From Sphingobacteriaceae bacterium (GTDB lineage Bacteria > Bacteroidota > Bacteroidia > B-17B0 > Aurantibacillaceae): a stretch of DNA of 64,000 nucleotides. A program made the translations under genes and the position numbers. The notes beneath the pieces were generated by a model, which had not been told where the DNA came from, searched no databases, and saw only the letters and a list, made by a program, of their open reading frames with translations. Each line of letters begins with the position of its first letter. Position 1 is the first letter of the stretch. This document shows positions 1 through 8,967 of this stretch, one piece after another. Location: contig NVQB01000001.1 of the NCBI GenBank assembly GCA_002319075.1, positions 2,542,001-2,606,000 of the forward strand. The letters are read 5' to 3'.

Positions 1-65
1 GCCCAATATTTCGTAGTAATTGATCAAACGTTTTTAATGTGCAAAAATTTTCTGTGGTTTTTAGA

Positions 66-1508
66 TTATAATTTAATGCAGACATTCTTAGGTTCAGTAA
101 AAAAGTCAAGCGCTTCAAAACCTCCTTCACGACCAACACCACTGGCTTTTACGCCGCCAAAAGGTGTGCGCAGATCACGCAGCAACCAGCAATTTATCCA
201 CACAATGCCGGCATGAAGCGAATTTGCCAGGCGATGCGCGCGGGTTAAATTTTCCGTCCACACAATACTTGCAAGTCCGTAAATGGTAGAGTTGGCCATC
301 ATCAAAGCTTCGTCTTCTGTGTCAAAGGGTGTTATAGTTACTACAGGCCCAAAAATTTCTTCCTGATTCGTTCTGCAATCGTAGCTCAAACCTTCAATAA
401 TGGTGGGTTCAATGTAATATCCCTCTGACAGGTTTCCTGGCGCTGTGAATTTCTTTCCGCCGCAAAGCACCGTGCCTCCTTCTTGTTTGGCGAGTTCTAC
501 ATAGCTTAAAACTTTTTCCTGGTGTGGCTTAGAAACTACGGCGCCAATCCGCGTCTTCTCATCTAAAGGATCACCGATGATCATAGCCTTGGTTTTAGCA
601 ACAAAATCGGTTTTAAATTTTTCGTAAATACTTCTTTCCACAAAAATGCGTGAACCGCAAAGGCAAATTTGTCCCTGGTTAGCGAAAGACGAATTCAAAG
701 TCATGCTTAACATTTTATCATAATCGCAATCGGCGAAAATGATGTTTGGATTTTTTCCGCCAAGCTCTAAGGATAATTTTTTAAACATCGGAGCCGCAAT
801 AGATGCGATCTGTTTTCCGGTAACCGTGCCACCGGTAAAAGAAATAAGCGGAATATCTTTATGACTTACAATGGCATTTCCAACCTTGCCACCTAAGCCA
901 TGCACTATATTTAATACACCGGCAGGTAAGCCGGCTTCAATACAAATTTCTGAAAGCAAATAGGCGGTCATTGGGGTAATTTCCGAAGGCTTTGCAACTA
1001 CGGTACACCCTGCTGCAAGCGCGGGTGCTATCTTCCAGCTAAATAAATACAAAGGCAAATTCCAGGGAGATATGCAACCGGCAACACCAACAGGTTGACG
1101 TAAAGTATAATTTATTGCAGAGTCTTCCATGCTATGCGCATGTGAAGCGTAATGCAAAATGCCTGTTCCATAAAAATGAAAATTAGCAGCTGCTCTTGGA
1201 ATATCTACAGATTTTGCGAGTTTCAGCGGTTTGCCATTATCACTACTTTCAGCAAGCGCGAGTTTATCAAGATTTTTTTCGATAAGTGCAGCAATCTTTA
1301 ATAAATATTGCGAACGCTTATCTTTTGGTGTAATGCTCCATTCTTTAAAAGCCGCATTAGCAGCGGCATAAGCTAAGTCTACATCTTTTTCATCACTATC
1401 AGGAATGTAAGAATAGACTTTGCCGGTAGAAGGATTATAATTATCTAAATAGGATTTAGAAACGGGTTCTATAAGTTGACCGTTAATGTAATTTTTTATG
1501 TACTGCAT
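66..1508 (-). CDS. NAD-dependent aldehyde dehydrogenase
   Basis: Oxidises an aldehyde to the acid with NAD(P)+ in the cytoplasm. The 480 residues match the usual length of the soluble ALDH superfamily. Visible landmarks: SPWN with the oxyanion Asn at about 150, the cofactor-binding AKPSE around 172-176 (Glu at this place is typical of NAD+ preference), the general-base Glu in LELGGKNP at about 248, the nucleophile Cys282 in GQIC, and EEIFGPV near 383-389. The sequence resembles the hydroxymuconic-semialdehyde/betaine-aldehyde type, but the substrate cannot be read from sequence. It stands alone on the minus strand, divergent from the secreted protein that follows. About 65 bases remain downstream in the window, and nothing was recognised in them. 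Confidence 0.93.
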   Translation of the reverse strand: MQYIKNYINGQLIEPVSKSYLDNYNPSTGKVYSYIPDSDEKDVDLAYAAANAAFKEWSITPKDKRSQYLLKIAALIEKNLDKLALAESSDNGKPLKLAKSVDIPRAAANFHFYGTGILHYASHAHSMEDSAINYTLRQPVGVAGCISPWNLPLYLFSWKIAPALAAGCTVVAKPSEITPMTAYLLSEICIEAGLPAGVLNIVHGLGGKVGNAIVSHKDIPLISFTGGTVTGKQIASIAAPMFKKLSLELGGKNPNIIFADCDYDKMLSMTLNSSFANQGQICLCGSRIFVERSIYEKFKTDFVAKTKAMIIGDPLDEKTRIGAVVSKPHQEKVLSYVELAKQEGGTVLCGGKKFTAPGNLSEGYYIEPTIIEGLSYDCRTNQEEIFGPVVTITPFDTEDEALMMANSTIYGLASIVWTENLTRAHRLANSLHAGIVWINCWLLRDLRTPFGGVKASGVGREGGFEALDFFTEPKNVCIKL

Positions 1509-1630
1509 GAATAAGTATGAACCCTTAAAAATAGTATTTTATTACGCACTTGCAGAGAGATTAATCGCAAATTCTGATAAAAAGCGCCATTTTAAAGGCT
1601 TTTTACCCCTTTTTTTAACTTTTAAAGGCA

Positions 1631-1660
1631 TTGTTGCCTGATCAATTTGTTTTAATTTTA
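1631..1660 (+). promoter_or_regulatory. Bacteroidota-type promoter for the 1695 gene
   Basis: TTG at 1631-1633, a 19-nt spacer, then TAATTTTA at 1653-1660, one base from the TAnnTTTG consensus. This would start the transcript near 1667, leaving a leader of about 28 nt. Confidence 0.45.
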
Positions 1661-1694
1661 CTAACTAAAAATTATCATAAAAACCCACCTCAAA

Positions 1695-3221
1695 ATGAAA
1701 AAATTTACGAAAGGCGCTCTTTTTGTTGCAAGTCTTTTTTTAACGACTCTCAACTTTCAGGCTCAGAATCAACAAACAAAACTGGCAGAAATTCCAAAAA
1801 GCAAATCTACCACTAACACAACTCACAAAGCTCTTGTGGCTTCGTCAGAATCTTTAGCAAAGCCGCAAAATTCTGCATACGTTGCAGGAAAATCAATGGC
1901 GCTTAATACCTGTACTGATCTAATAGAGTACGTGGGTAACACTGGTAGTAATTATATAACTATTGGAAGTAACACAAATACTTCGTCCACATGGGAAATT
2001 GGATCATTTCAAGTGTACCCGGCATATACAGGAGCAGTTGTAGGTGTTCAAATGGCTGTTGCAAAATATAGCACCACTTACAGTCCTAAATTGTATGTGG
2101 CTATTTTTGATTTAGACGGTTTTGGCCAACCTGACGAGTCAAGTCAATTAAACGTTGCACAAGTAACAGTTACCAATACTACCGGCGCATTTGTACCGGT
2201 TACATTTACCAGTCCCGTTACTGTGAGCAATGGTTTCGCCATTGGGCTTTATGTACTCGGTCAGGATTCCGTTAAGACCTATGCAGGACCTACGCTTCCA
2301 AATGTGTCTCCTTACTATTCTTACGTTTATAATTCTTTAGGAAACATGTATTCTATGAGTTATTACTTTAACGTTAATTTAAATTTTCTTTCTCAACCTA
2401 TTGTTACAACAAGCGTAAATCCAACCTGGTTATCCGCCAAAACATCTACCGGTTGTGGTATTCCTGTAGTTTATAATTTTACAAATACAACGGCAGCCTC
2501 CCCGGCGTATGCTACCAACACCATAATTACCGCAGGCATTACACGTTCTGTAGATTTTGGTGATGGAACGCCCGTATTAAACTCTTTCCCGACATCTCCT
2601 TCGCCGGTAACCCATTCTTACACAGCCCTTGGAACCTTTACAGCAGGCTACACCCAAACTTATTTGGGTTGGACAAATAATTGCGTGCAAACAGAAACAA
2701 TTCTTGTAGTAGTGGATAATCCACTGCCATCATTTACTTATAATACTAGCGGTTTAACTGTAAATTTTACAAATACTTCTACTGACATGAGTACTTTTAC
2801 ATGGAATTTTGGAGATCTCTCTACTTCTACACAAACAGATCCAACTCATACCTTTTCTTCTCCCGGCACTTATGTTGTTGAGTTAGAAGGAACAGCTGCT
2901 TGCGGAACTGTGAAGTATTCAACAAGTGTTGTTGTAACAGGAAGTGGAGTTGGCATTAAAGAGAATACAACCATCAGTCGCATGATCCGTATTTTCCCTA
3001 ATCCTGCAGCAAACACATTGCAAATAAGCAATCAATCGCAAGATGCTCTTAATTCACGAATCGAAATTTTAAGTTCTGTTGGCGCTTTGGTTAAAGTTGT
3101 AAATGCAGTAAGTATTTCCGGAACAACAAGCGTTGACATATCTGATCTTTCAAAGGGGATGTATTTTATTAAATTAAAAAGTACCCAGGGCGATATCGTT
3201 AAATCTTTTGTGAAAGAGTAA
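1695..3221 (+). CDS. secreted PKD-domain protein with T9SS type A sorting tail
   Basis: A 508-residue exported protein of unknown function. It opens with a clear signal peptide (Lys-rich start, hydrophobic stretch, end near residue 24 at FQAQ). Residues 60-240 form a Ser/Thr-rich beta region. Two PKD-like beta-sandwiches follow, carrying VDFGDGT and TWNFGD motifs and ending in the usual HSYTALGTF and HTFSSPGTY strands. The last 80 residues are a type A T9SS sorting domain (RIFPNPA at its start, then GMYFIKL near the end). Known for the family: such tails direct passage through the outer membrane and often surface anchoring. A longer reading in another frame at 1631 is discarded because this frame has the signal peptide and domains. 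Confidence 0.88.
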   Translation: MKKFTKGALFVASLFLTTLNFQAQNQQTKLAEIPKSKSTTNTTHKALVASSESLAKPQNSAYVAGKSMALNTCTDLIEYVGNTGSNYITIGSNTNTSSTWEIGSFQVYPAYTGAVVGVQMAVAKYSTTYSPKLYVAIFDLDGFGQPDESSQLNVAQVTVTNTTGAFVPVTFTSPVTVSNGFAIGLYVLGQDSVKTYAGPTLPNVSPYYSYVYNSLGNMYSMSYYFNVNLNFLSQPIVTTSVNPTWLSAKTSTGCGIPVVYNFTNTTAASPAYATNTIITAGITRSVDFGDGTPVLNSFPTSPSPVTHSYTALGTFTAGYTQTYLGWTNNCVQTETILVVVDNPLPSFTYNTSGLTVNFTNTSTDMSTFTWNFGDLSTSTQTDPTHTFSSPGTYVVELEGTAACGTVKYSTSVVVTGSGVGIKENTTISRMIRIFPNPAANTLQISNQSQDALNSRIEILSSVGALVKVVNAVSISGTTSVDISDLSKGMYFIKLKSTQGDIVKSFVKE

Positions 3222-3237
3222 ATTCTTTCTTAATACG

Positions 3238-3283
3238 TAAGCAGAGCATGAGTTTTAAAATTCATACTCTGCTTATTGTTTTT
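3238..3283 (+). terminator. rho-independent terminator after the 1695 gene
   Basis: The arms TAAGCAGAG(c)ATG and CATACTCTGCTTA pair with one mismatch around an AT-rich loop. The hairpin is followed by TTGTTTTT. It starts 16 bases after the stop codon. Confidence 0.8.
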
Positions 3284-3342
3284 AAACAAATTCAAATAGG
3301 AAGTAACGTTCTGATTGCCACAACAAAAAATAATAGCAAACT

Positions 3343-5196
3343 ATGAAAAAACAACTATTCTCTTTTTTATCCTTGTTAACGCTGTCAGCCTTTGGTCAGG
3401 GCTTTCCATCTACAAATATCAATTGGCCTTTGCCCGATGGGGGGCGCATTTCAGCTGGAAAATTTTATGGCTATAACACTACAAATAATGTAGCTTTTCC
3501 TTCTGAAAACGCGGGTTCACAATCCTGGTTTCTTTCCGATATGAATGGCGACAAATCTCCTGATCTTATTGTGAGCGCGCAAAAGCAAGGAAATGATGTT
3601 ACATGTTTTTCTCCCGGACTAAATCAATACTGGAAAGTATACTTGAGCACAAGTACAGGGTATTCTACCATGCCTATCAATTGGGCATTGCCGAACGGAG
3701 GAACGATAAGAAATGCTATAATCTATGGTTTTGATGCAGCGGGAGGATTTGCTTTTTCCAGTGATAATGCGGGTTCGCAAAGCTGGAGTTTAATGGATAT
3801 GGATGGCGATGGCAAATCTGATCTTGTTGTAACGGCGCAGTTGCAGGGCGGTTTTGTAACTTGTTTTTCACCAGGTTCAGGGGCGTACTGGAAAGTGTAC
3901 TTAAATACAGGAAACGGTTTTTCGACCAATGCTGTAAACTGGAATTTGCCAAATGGCGGAAGGCTGTCCGGCGGTACCACTTATGGCTTTAATGCTATCA
4001 GCAGTGTAGCTTTTACTTCAGAGAACACAGGTTCTCAATCCTGGTCGGTACTAGATATGGATGGCGATAAAAAACCTGATCTGGTAGTTACAGCGCAATT
4101 ACAAGGCGGCAAAGTCACCTGCTTCTCACCGGGATCTGGTCAATACTGGAAAGTTTATTTAAATAACGGAAGTGCTTTTGATAATACAGCTGTAAACTGG
4201 TCGCTGCCGAATGGCGGTAGATTAAACGGTGGTACTACTTTTGGTTACGATCAATTATCCGGCACCGCTGTGTCATCCGATAACACAGGATCTCAAAGTT
4301 GGTCAGTAATAGATATGGAAGGAGATGGCAAGCCGGATCTGGTTGTTACCGCACAATTACAGGGAGGAAACGTCACCTGCTTTTCTCCCGGATCTAACCA
4401 GTACTGGAAAGTTTCTTCAAACACTTCTACCGGCTTTTCTAATTCTGCTACTAACTGGTCTTTGCCAAATGGAGGTAAAATTACTGGTGGCGTAACTTAT
4501 GGATATAATAGCATTTCTGGCATTGCAGCCAATTCAGATAATACAGGTTCTCAAAGCTGGAATGTTTTAAATCTTGATGAGTACGCCTCGCCAGAACTGG
4601 TTGTTACCGCGCAATTGCAAGGGGGTAACGTCACTTGTTTTTCGCCGGGAAATAATCAATACTGGAAAGTTTACAAAAATGATAATCCGGGGTATTCAAC
4701 TAACGCTATAAATTTTAGTTTGCCTATCGGCGGAAAGTTAAATGGAGGCACAACTTTCGGGTTTGACTTTACAAATAGAGTAGCGCAAACATCTGACAAT
4801 ACCGGTTCACAAACCTGGATGATTACCGACATGAACTCTGACAAGATTCCAGATCTGGTAATTACAGCCCAATTGCAGGCAGGTGATGTTACTTCTTTTT
4901 CTCCAACATCTTCGCAGTACTGGAAAGTTTACAAAAGTGATTTTGTTACAGGCATTAAAGAGAATAGCCGTAATAAAGCTACTTTCTCACTTTTCCCAAA
5001 TCCAAATGCGGGAGCCTTTTATATTCAATCTACTACTGAAGAGACCTTGGTAGTAAGCAACGAGTTGGGACAGGAGATCAAAAGAATTGAACTTAATAGC
5101 ATCACAAATAATTCAGCAAAGATAGAAGGTTTAAAAAGCGGAATTTATTTCGTTTCCGGAAAATCTGGAACTCTAAAAATTGTAGTGCTTAATTAA
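3343..5196 (+). CDS. secreted six-repeat FG-GAP/VCBS-like protein with T9SS type A tail
   Basis: A 617-residue exported repeat protein. After a signal peptide ending near FGQG (about residue 19) there are six tandem repeats of about 88 residues. Each begins with a variant of NWxLPNGG, runs through TGSQSW and DMDGDxKPDLVVTAQ, and closes with FSPGxxQYWKVY. The DxDGDxxxD core resembles the calcium-binding loop of FG-GAP/VCBS repeats, which suggests a beta-propeller. Repeats 5 and 6 have partly lost the Asp-rich loop (LDEYASPEL, MNSDKIPDL). The last 80 residues are a type A T9SS sorting domain (FSLFPNPN, then GIYFVSG). No catalytic motif is visible; a surface binding or structural role is an inference. 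Confidence 0.87.
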   Translation: MKKQLFSFLSLLTLSAFGQGFPSTNINWPLPDGGRISAGKFYGYNTTNNVAFPSENAGSQSWFLSDMNGDKSPDLIVSAQKQGNDVTCFSPGLNQYWKVYLSTSTGYSTMPINWALPNGGTIRNAIIYGFDAAGGFAFSSDNAGSQSWSLMDMDGDGKSDLVVTAQLQGGFVTCFSPGSGAYWKVYLNTGNGFSTNAVNWNLPNGGRLSGGTTYGFNAISSVAFTSENTGSQSWSVLDMDGDKKPDLVVTAQLQGGKVTCFSPGSGQYWKVYLNNGSAFDNTAVNWSLPNGGRLNGGTTFGYDQLSGTAVSSDNTGSQSWSVIDMEGDGKPDLVVTAQLQGGNVTCFSPGSNQYWKVSSNTSTGFSNSATNWSLPNGGKITGGVTYGYNSISGIAANSDNTGSQSWNVLNLDEYASPELVVTAQLQGGNVTCFSPGNNQYWKVYKNDNPGYSTNAINFSLPIGGKLNGGTTFGFDFTNRVAQTSDNTGSQTWMITDMNSDKIPDLVITAQLQAGDVTSFSPTSSQYWKVYKSDFVTGIKENSRNKATFSLFPNPNAGAFYIQSTTEETLVVSNELGQEIKRIELNSITNNSAKIEGLKSGIYFVSGKSGTLKIVVLN

Positions 5197-5213
5197 TTTG
5201 TGTTTATCATTTA

Positions 5214-5247
5214 AAAAAACGCGGAAGATCTACCTTCCGCGTTTTTT
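5214..5247 (+). terminator. strong rho-independent terminator
   Basis: Perfect stem of ACGCGGAAG against CTTCCGCGT around a 6-nt loop, with A's before it and TTTTTT after it. It lies about 20 bases after the FG-GAP gene stop and could act in both directions. Confidence 0.88.
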
Positions 5248-5276
5248 ATGATGACAGTCTGCAAAACAGATTCAAA

Positions 5277-5307
5277 TTTGCGCTCTTTCCCAAAATTGAT
5301 ATCTTTA
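5277..5307 (+). promoter_or_regulatory. promoter for the HTH-flavoprotein pair
   Basis: TTTG at 5277-5280, a 19-nt spacer, then TATCTTTA at 5300-5307, matching the Bacteroidota TTTG-N19-TAnnTTTG layout except for the last base. The start codon is 17 nt further on. Confidence 0.5.
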
Positions 5308-5324
5308 TGAAGCATTAAAAAATT

Positions 5325-6341
5325 ATGGCAGCTAAAAAGGTTTCGAAAACCGGAAAATCAGATACGGAAATCCAGAGCCATTTTATTTCCCGTTTCAAAC
5401 AGGTCTTACCTCCGGGAATGGGTTTTGCTGAGGAAATGGCGGATGTTTTAGAGGTGAGCATAGACAGTGCTTACCGCCGTATTCGCGGAGAGACAGAGTT
5501 AACTATAGACGAAATTTATAAGATTACAAAAAAATACGCCATTAGTATGGATGAAGTATTTAGCAATCGTGGCGATACTGTTACGTTTGCCTATACTAAA
5601 CTTACCGACAGTGCTAAAAACTTTAAAGACTACCTGACGCGCTTATACACGCATTTAAATACCATCAATAAGTTCGAGAATAAAAAAATTTATTACGTAG
5701 CGGAAGAAATTCCCATGTTTTATTCTTTCTTTTCCAGGAAGCTTAGCGATTTTAAATTATTCTATTGGCAGCGCAGTGTTTTAAATATACCAGAGTACCA
5801 ACAAACAAAATTTGCTTACGGCATTGTACCCGAAGAGCTCGTAACTATTGCGCATAACTCCTATCAGGAATACTTAACTATACCAAGCACTGAAGTTTGG
5901 ACAGATGAAACAGTTTACACAGGCTTAAGACAAATTCGTTTTTACCTTGATAGTGGCATTCTTACTAAAGAAATAGCGCTTGAACTTTTTCAGGAATACC
6001 GTAGCATGATTGAAATGGTGCATAAAAATGCAGAGAACGGGCGCAAAAACATCAGCGATAAAACCGAAACTTACATGCTTTATAACAGTGAAGTGGTATT
6101 AGGAACCAATTGTATTTACGCCATCATGGGCGAAGCACGCTACTCTTACATTTCTTTTAACAGCATTAATTCACTTACCACCAATAATCCTGAATTCTGC
6201 GAAGAAACAGAACATTGGATGCGAAATCTGGAAAAGAAAAGTACGTTGATAAGTGGTGTAGGAGAAAAGCAACGTTATCAATTCTTCAGCCAAATGTATA
6301 AGCAGATCGATGCGTTTATTGAAAAAGTACGCAACGAATAG
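5325..6341 (+). CDS. HTH-domain regulator of Bacteroidota type
   Basis: A 338-residue cytoplasmic protein. Residues 15-80 look like an XRE/Cro-type helix-turn-helix: FAEEMADVLEVS as the first helices, then DSAYRRIRGETEL as the recognition helix region. The remaining 250 residues are mostly helical (YxEYLTIP, ELFQEYRSMIEMV) and match no domain I can name. Proteins of this layout are common in Bacteroidota and are annotated only as HTH proteins. The stop codon TAG shares its last base with the GTG start of the next gene, so the two are very likely co-translated. A role in controlling the flavoprotein is possible but nothing in the sequence shows it. Confidence 0.75.
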   Translation: MAAKKVSKTGKSDTEIQSHFISRFKQVLPPGMGFAEEMADVLEVSIDSAYRRIRGETELTIDEIYKITKKYAISMDEVFSNRGDTVTFAYTKLTDSAKNFKDYLTRLYTHLNTINKFENKKIYYVAEEIPMFYSFFSRKLSDFKLFYWQRSVLNIPEYQQTKFAYGIVPEELVTIAHNSYQEYLTIPSTEVWTDETVYTGLRQIRFYLDSGILTKEIALELFQEYRSMIEMVHKNAENGRKNISDKTETYMLYNSEVVLGTNCIYAIMGEARYSYISFNSINSLTTNNPEFCEETEHWMRNLEKKSTLISGVGEKQRYQFFSQMYKQIDAFIEKVRNE

Positions 6342-7546
6342 TGAAAACAAAAATCTCTATAGTGGGCGGCGGCGCATGCGCTCTCATGCTTGGCTGCGAA
6401 TTGGATCCCGAAAAATTTGAAGTAACACTTTACGAAAAAAATGCCGCGCTCGGAAGAAAATTTTTGGTGGCAGGCGAAGGTGGATTAAATCTGACACATT
6501 CTGAAAACACAGCAAATTTCATCAAACGCTACACTCCGTATGGTTTTTTTGAAGAAGCATTCTCACACTTCTCTAATGAAGAACTTAGAACGTGGTTTAA
6601 AAATCTCGGTATTGAAACCTATGTTGGGAGCAGTGGTCGCGTGTTTCCTCTAACTGGAACGAAGCCTATTGAAGTCTTGAATAAACTACTGGAGCGTCTT
6701 AAAAAAAACAAAGTTTTTGTCTTAACAAAACATACTTTGCTTGATTTCACGAAAGATAAAGAACTTGTTTTTGAAACAAATGGAATAAAAAAAACGATTA
6801 AAAGCGATCTGGTAATTTTTTGCATGGGCGGTGCCAGCTGGCCTGTAACAGGAAGCACGGGCAACTGGGATGAACTTTTAAAAAGCCACGCAATCAAAAT
6901 AAATCCTTTCCAGGCAAGCAATTCATCTTTTAAAATCGAATGGCCGCAGCAATTAATTGCTAAACTGGAAGGCAAAGTTTTAAAAAATATTTCCATTACA
7001 TGTCAAACTAAAACACAAATGGGAGAGGTGGTTTTAACACGGTTTGGTATCGAAGGAAGTGGCATTTATCCTTTTAGTCCCGACATTCGATTGCTACTGG
7101 AGCAGAAGGGCAAAGCAGAAATATGCATAGATTTAAAACCTTCTTTTTCTTTAGAAAAGATCATAGAAAAATTAAAGCAAAAACCCGAAAAGATAAATCT
7201 GACCGAATATTTAAAAACAAACCTTCATCTCAGTGACATACAAGTGGTTCTTATTAAGAATTTTTTATCTAAAGAAGACTACCTGGATGTGAGTTCTCTT
7301 GCCACTCGTATAAAACAATTTACACTCTCTGTAACGGCAATGGGCCCTATCGAAGACGCTATTTCTACTGTAGGTGGGGTAGATCTTTCAGAAATTAGTG
7401 CAGATTTTGAATTAAAAAAAATTCCACGGCATTTTGTTGTGGGCGAGATGCTTGATTACGACGCGCCTACAGGTGGTTACTTATTGCAATCTTGTTTCAG
7501 TATGGCCTGTTTTTTAGCAAAGCGTATAAATTTAAGTCATTTTTAA
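6341..7546 (+). CDS. HI0933/YhiN-like FAD-dependent oxidoreductase
   Basis: A 401-residue flavoprotein of the HI0933-like group. The N-terminal Rossmann motif IVGGGACAL with Glu at the end of the second strand (LYEKN) binds FAD. GRKFLVAGEGGLNLTH is the family signature, and the C-terminal AMGPIEDAISTVGGV, VGEMLDYDAPTGGY block closes the FAD site. The TYVGSSGRVFP segment and the length recall the PP_4765-like subgroup. The reaction is not established for this subgroup; the related BaiN/RdsA enzymes reduce unsaturated or steroid substrates. The start is GTG in TAGTG, overlapping the HTH gene by one base; no in-frame ATG comes early enough to keep the FAD motif. Confidence 0.85.
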   Translation: MKTKISIVGGGACALMLGCELDPEKFEVTLYEKNAALGRKFLVAGEGGLNLTHSENTANFIKRYTPYGFFEEAFSHFSNEELRTWFKNLGIETYVGSSGRVFPLTGTKPIEVLNKLLERLKKNKVFVLTKHTLLDFTKDKELVFETNGIKKTIKSDLVIFCMGGASWPVTGSTGNWDELLKSHAIKINPFQASNSSFKIEWPQQLIAKLEGKVLKNISITCQTKTQMGEVVLTRFGIEGSGIYPFSPDIRLLLEQKGKAEICIDLKPSFSLEKIIEKLKQKPEKINLTEYLKTNLHLSDIQVVLIKNFLSKEDYLDVSSLATRIKQFTLSVTAMGPIEDAISTVGGVDLSEISADFELKKIPRHFVVGEMLDYDAPTGGYLLQSCFSMACFLAKRINLSHF

Positions 7547-7611
7547 CTTTAGGTTTTATAGGCCAATTTTCCCAATTTATCCCGTAAATACACGTTTTCA
7601 GCGGTAAAAAC

Positions 7612-7632
7612 TTATTCACCACCTGTGAATAA
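7612..7632. repeat. inverted repeat resembling two DnaA boxes
   Basis: TTATTCAC at 7612-7619 and GTGAATAA at 7625-7632 pair perfectly around a 5-nt loop. A T-tract follows at 7639-7646, so this may simply be a weak terminator for the flavoprotein gene. Read outward, the minus-strand copy extends to TTATTCACA, which fits the TTATNCACA DnaA-box consensus. Confidence 0.5.
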
Positions 7633-7660
7633 ATATGCTTTTTTTTACGCTCAATAAGTC

Positions 7661-7668
7661 TATATTTG
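7661..7668 (+). promoter_or_regulatory. -7 promoter element for enoyl-CoA hydratase gene
   Basis: TATATTTG is a perfect TAnnTTTG match, 20 nt before the ATG. The -33 region is only a T-run. Confidence 0.55.
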
Positions 7669-7688
7669 TCCAGTTTTAAAAAATAGAC

Positions 7689-8477
7689 ATGGTGGCAACA
7701 AGCGAGTTCATAGTATGTGAAATGAAAAACAGCGTGTTGGTTATTACAATCAACCGACCTGATAAATTAAATGCGTTAAATAAACAAACCATAGAAGAGC
7801 TTCACGAAGCCCTGGTTGAAGCAGAGAACCAGGAGGATATCCGCGCGATCATTATTACTGGTTCAGGACAAAAAGCTTTTGTGGCAGGCGCTGATATTGC
7901 GGAGTTTGCAAACTTTTCGGTTACAGAAGGAAAACAATTAAGCTCTTTAGGGCATTTTAAAGTATTTAATTTTATAGAAAACTATAGCAAACCCATCATT
8001 GCTGCTGTAAATGGCTTCGCGCTGGGTGGTGGTTTGGAGCTTGCAATGGCTTGTCATTTAAGAGTTGTAAGCGATAACGCTAAAATGGGTTTACCGGAAG
8101 TGAGTCTTGGGTTAATTCCGGGATATGGCGGAACACAACGTTTAGCCCAACTATTAGGAAAAGGAAAAGCTTTTGAGATGATTGTCACAGCAGATATGAT
8201 CAATGCTCAGGATGCTTATAAATGGGGACTTGCCAACTATGTAACTACCCAGGAAGACTTATTAACTAAGTGTTTCGAAATTACTTCTAAAATCGCGACT
8301 AAAAGTCCAACGGCCATTAAAACAGCCATCAAAGTAATAAATGCCGGTTACAATAATAACCTCAACGGTTACGAAGTAGAAATTGAAGAATTTGGCAAAG
8401 CTTTCGGCACAAAGGATTTTAAAGAAGGTGTAAGTGCCTTTATGGAAAAACGAAAAGCAGATTTCAAAGGAGAATAG
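7689..8477 (+). CDS. enoyl-CoA hydratase
   Basis: Adds water to 2-enoyl-CoA, giving 3-hydroxyacyl-CoA in fatty-acid beta-oxidation or a related CoA pathway; cytoplasmic. The 262 residues are the standard crotonase length. The oxyanion-hole loop AFVAGADI (about 63-70), the ALGGGLELAMAC segment with Glu117, and MGLPEVSLGLIPGYGGTQRL with Glu137 hold both catalytic acids at the family spacing of 20 residues, so it should be a hydratase rather than a non-acid crotonase. It is a single gene between a promoter and a strong terminator. Pathway partners are not in the window. Confidence 0.93.
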   Translation: MVATSEFIVCEMKNSVLVITINRPDKLNALNKQTIEELHEALVEAENQEDIRAIIITGSGQKAFVAGADIAEFANFSVTEGKQLSSLGHFKVFNFIENYSKPIIAAVNGFALGGGLELAMACHLRVVSDNAKMGLPEVSLGLIPGYGGTQRLAQLLGKGKAFEMIVTADMINAQDAYKWGLANYVTTQEDLLTKCFEITSKIATKSPTAIKTAIKVINAGYNNNLNGYEVEIEEFGKAFGTKDFKEGVSAFMEKRKADFKGE

Positions 8478-8483
8478 AATGAG

Positions 8484-8512
8484 AAACCCCGAATTTTCGG
8501 GGTTTTATTTTT
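8484..8512 (+). terminator. rho-independent terminator after enoyl-CoA hydratase
   Basis: AAACCCCGA pairs with TCGGGGTTT around a very short AT loop, followed by TATTTTTT. It begins six bases after the stop codon. Confidence 0.88.
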
Positions 8513-8535
8513 TACGGCGCATGCAGAATTATCCG

Positions 8536-8543
8536 TAAATTTG
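8536..8543 (+). promoter_or_regulatory. -7 element abutting the GTG start at 8548
   Basis: TAAATTTG is a perfect TAnnTTTG match and ends only 4 nt before the GTG, which predicts a leaderless or nearly leaderless mRNA. No clear -33 element is visible. Confidence 0.45.
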
Positions 8544-8547
8544 AGCA

Positions 8548-8823
8548 GTGAAAAACAAGAAAATATATCTTACTTTTTTTGTGCTTGTACTAAGCCTGTT
8601 TGTATTTCATACTGAGGTTTCTGCGCAATGCGCCATGTGTAAACAAGCTGCCGAAACCTCCATGCGTTCCAATCCAAATTCAATGGCTCGTAGTCTTAAT
8701 ACGGGTATTCTGTACCTCATGGCTGTTCCTTACCTGATGATCATGTTTATCTTCAGAAAACAGATCGTTCAGCTCTGGAAAAGTAAATTCGGAAAAGTTT
8801 CTAAAACCGAAGTGGAAGGTTAA
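8548..8823 (+). CDS. small exported CxxC membrane protein
   Basis: A 91-residue protein. A signal peptide covers residues 1-27 (ending EVSAQ). The mature protein begins at once with the pair Cys28/Cys31 in CAMC. A second hydrophobic segment lies at about 52-70 and the tail is basic (KQIVQLWKSKFGK). Similar small proteins with a CAMC motif right after the signal peptide occur across Bacteroidota and have no known function; I recognise the type but not a gene name. The CxxC faces the periplasm and could be a redox or metal site (inference). The start is GTG; no in-frame ATG exists before the signal peptide. Confidence 0.78.
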   Translation: MKNKKIYLTFFVLVLSLFVFHTEVSAQCAMCKQAAETSMRSNPNSMARSLNTGILYLMAVPYLMIMFIFRKQIVQLWKSKFGKVSKTEVEG

Positions 8824-8886
8824 GCACTCCCTATCGCTATCGGGAATTCACAAAAATAAAGTTTCTAATTCTCTCAGCAATTACAT

Positions 8887-8967
8887 ATGCGCTACCAAAG
8901 CATAGCATCGCTTGTACTATGTGTTGTCTTTAGTGTAATTGGTGGAATTAGTATTGAAACAGGTTAG
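8887..8967 (+). CDS. possible 26-residue membrane peptide or gene remnant
   Basis: ATG to TAG encodes a peptide with a basic-polar start and the hydrophobic run IASLVLCVVFSVIGGI, like a free signal peptide. Its stop overlaps the gatC stop on the other strand. It may be the leftover 5' end of a lost gene, a tiny membrane protein, or chance. No RBS or promoter was found. Confidence 0.2.
   Translation: MRYQSIASLVLCVVFSVIGGISIETG

Noticed and set aside
1631-1816. 61-codon frame overlapping the start of the PKD protein gene
   Set aside because: It is out of frame with a gene that has a clear signal peptide, PKD domains and a sorting tail; its composition is not protein-like.
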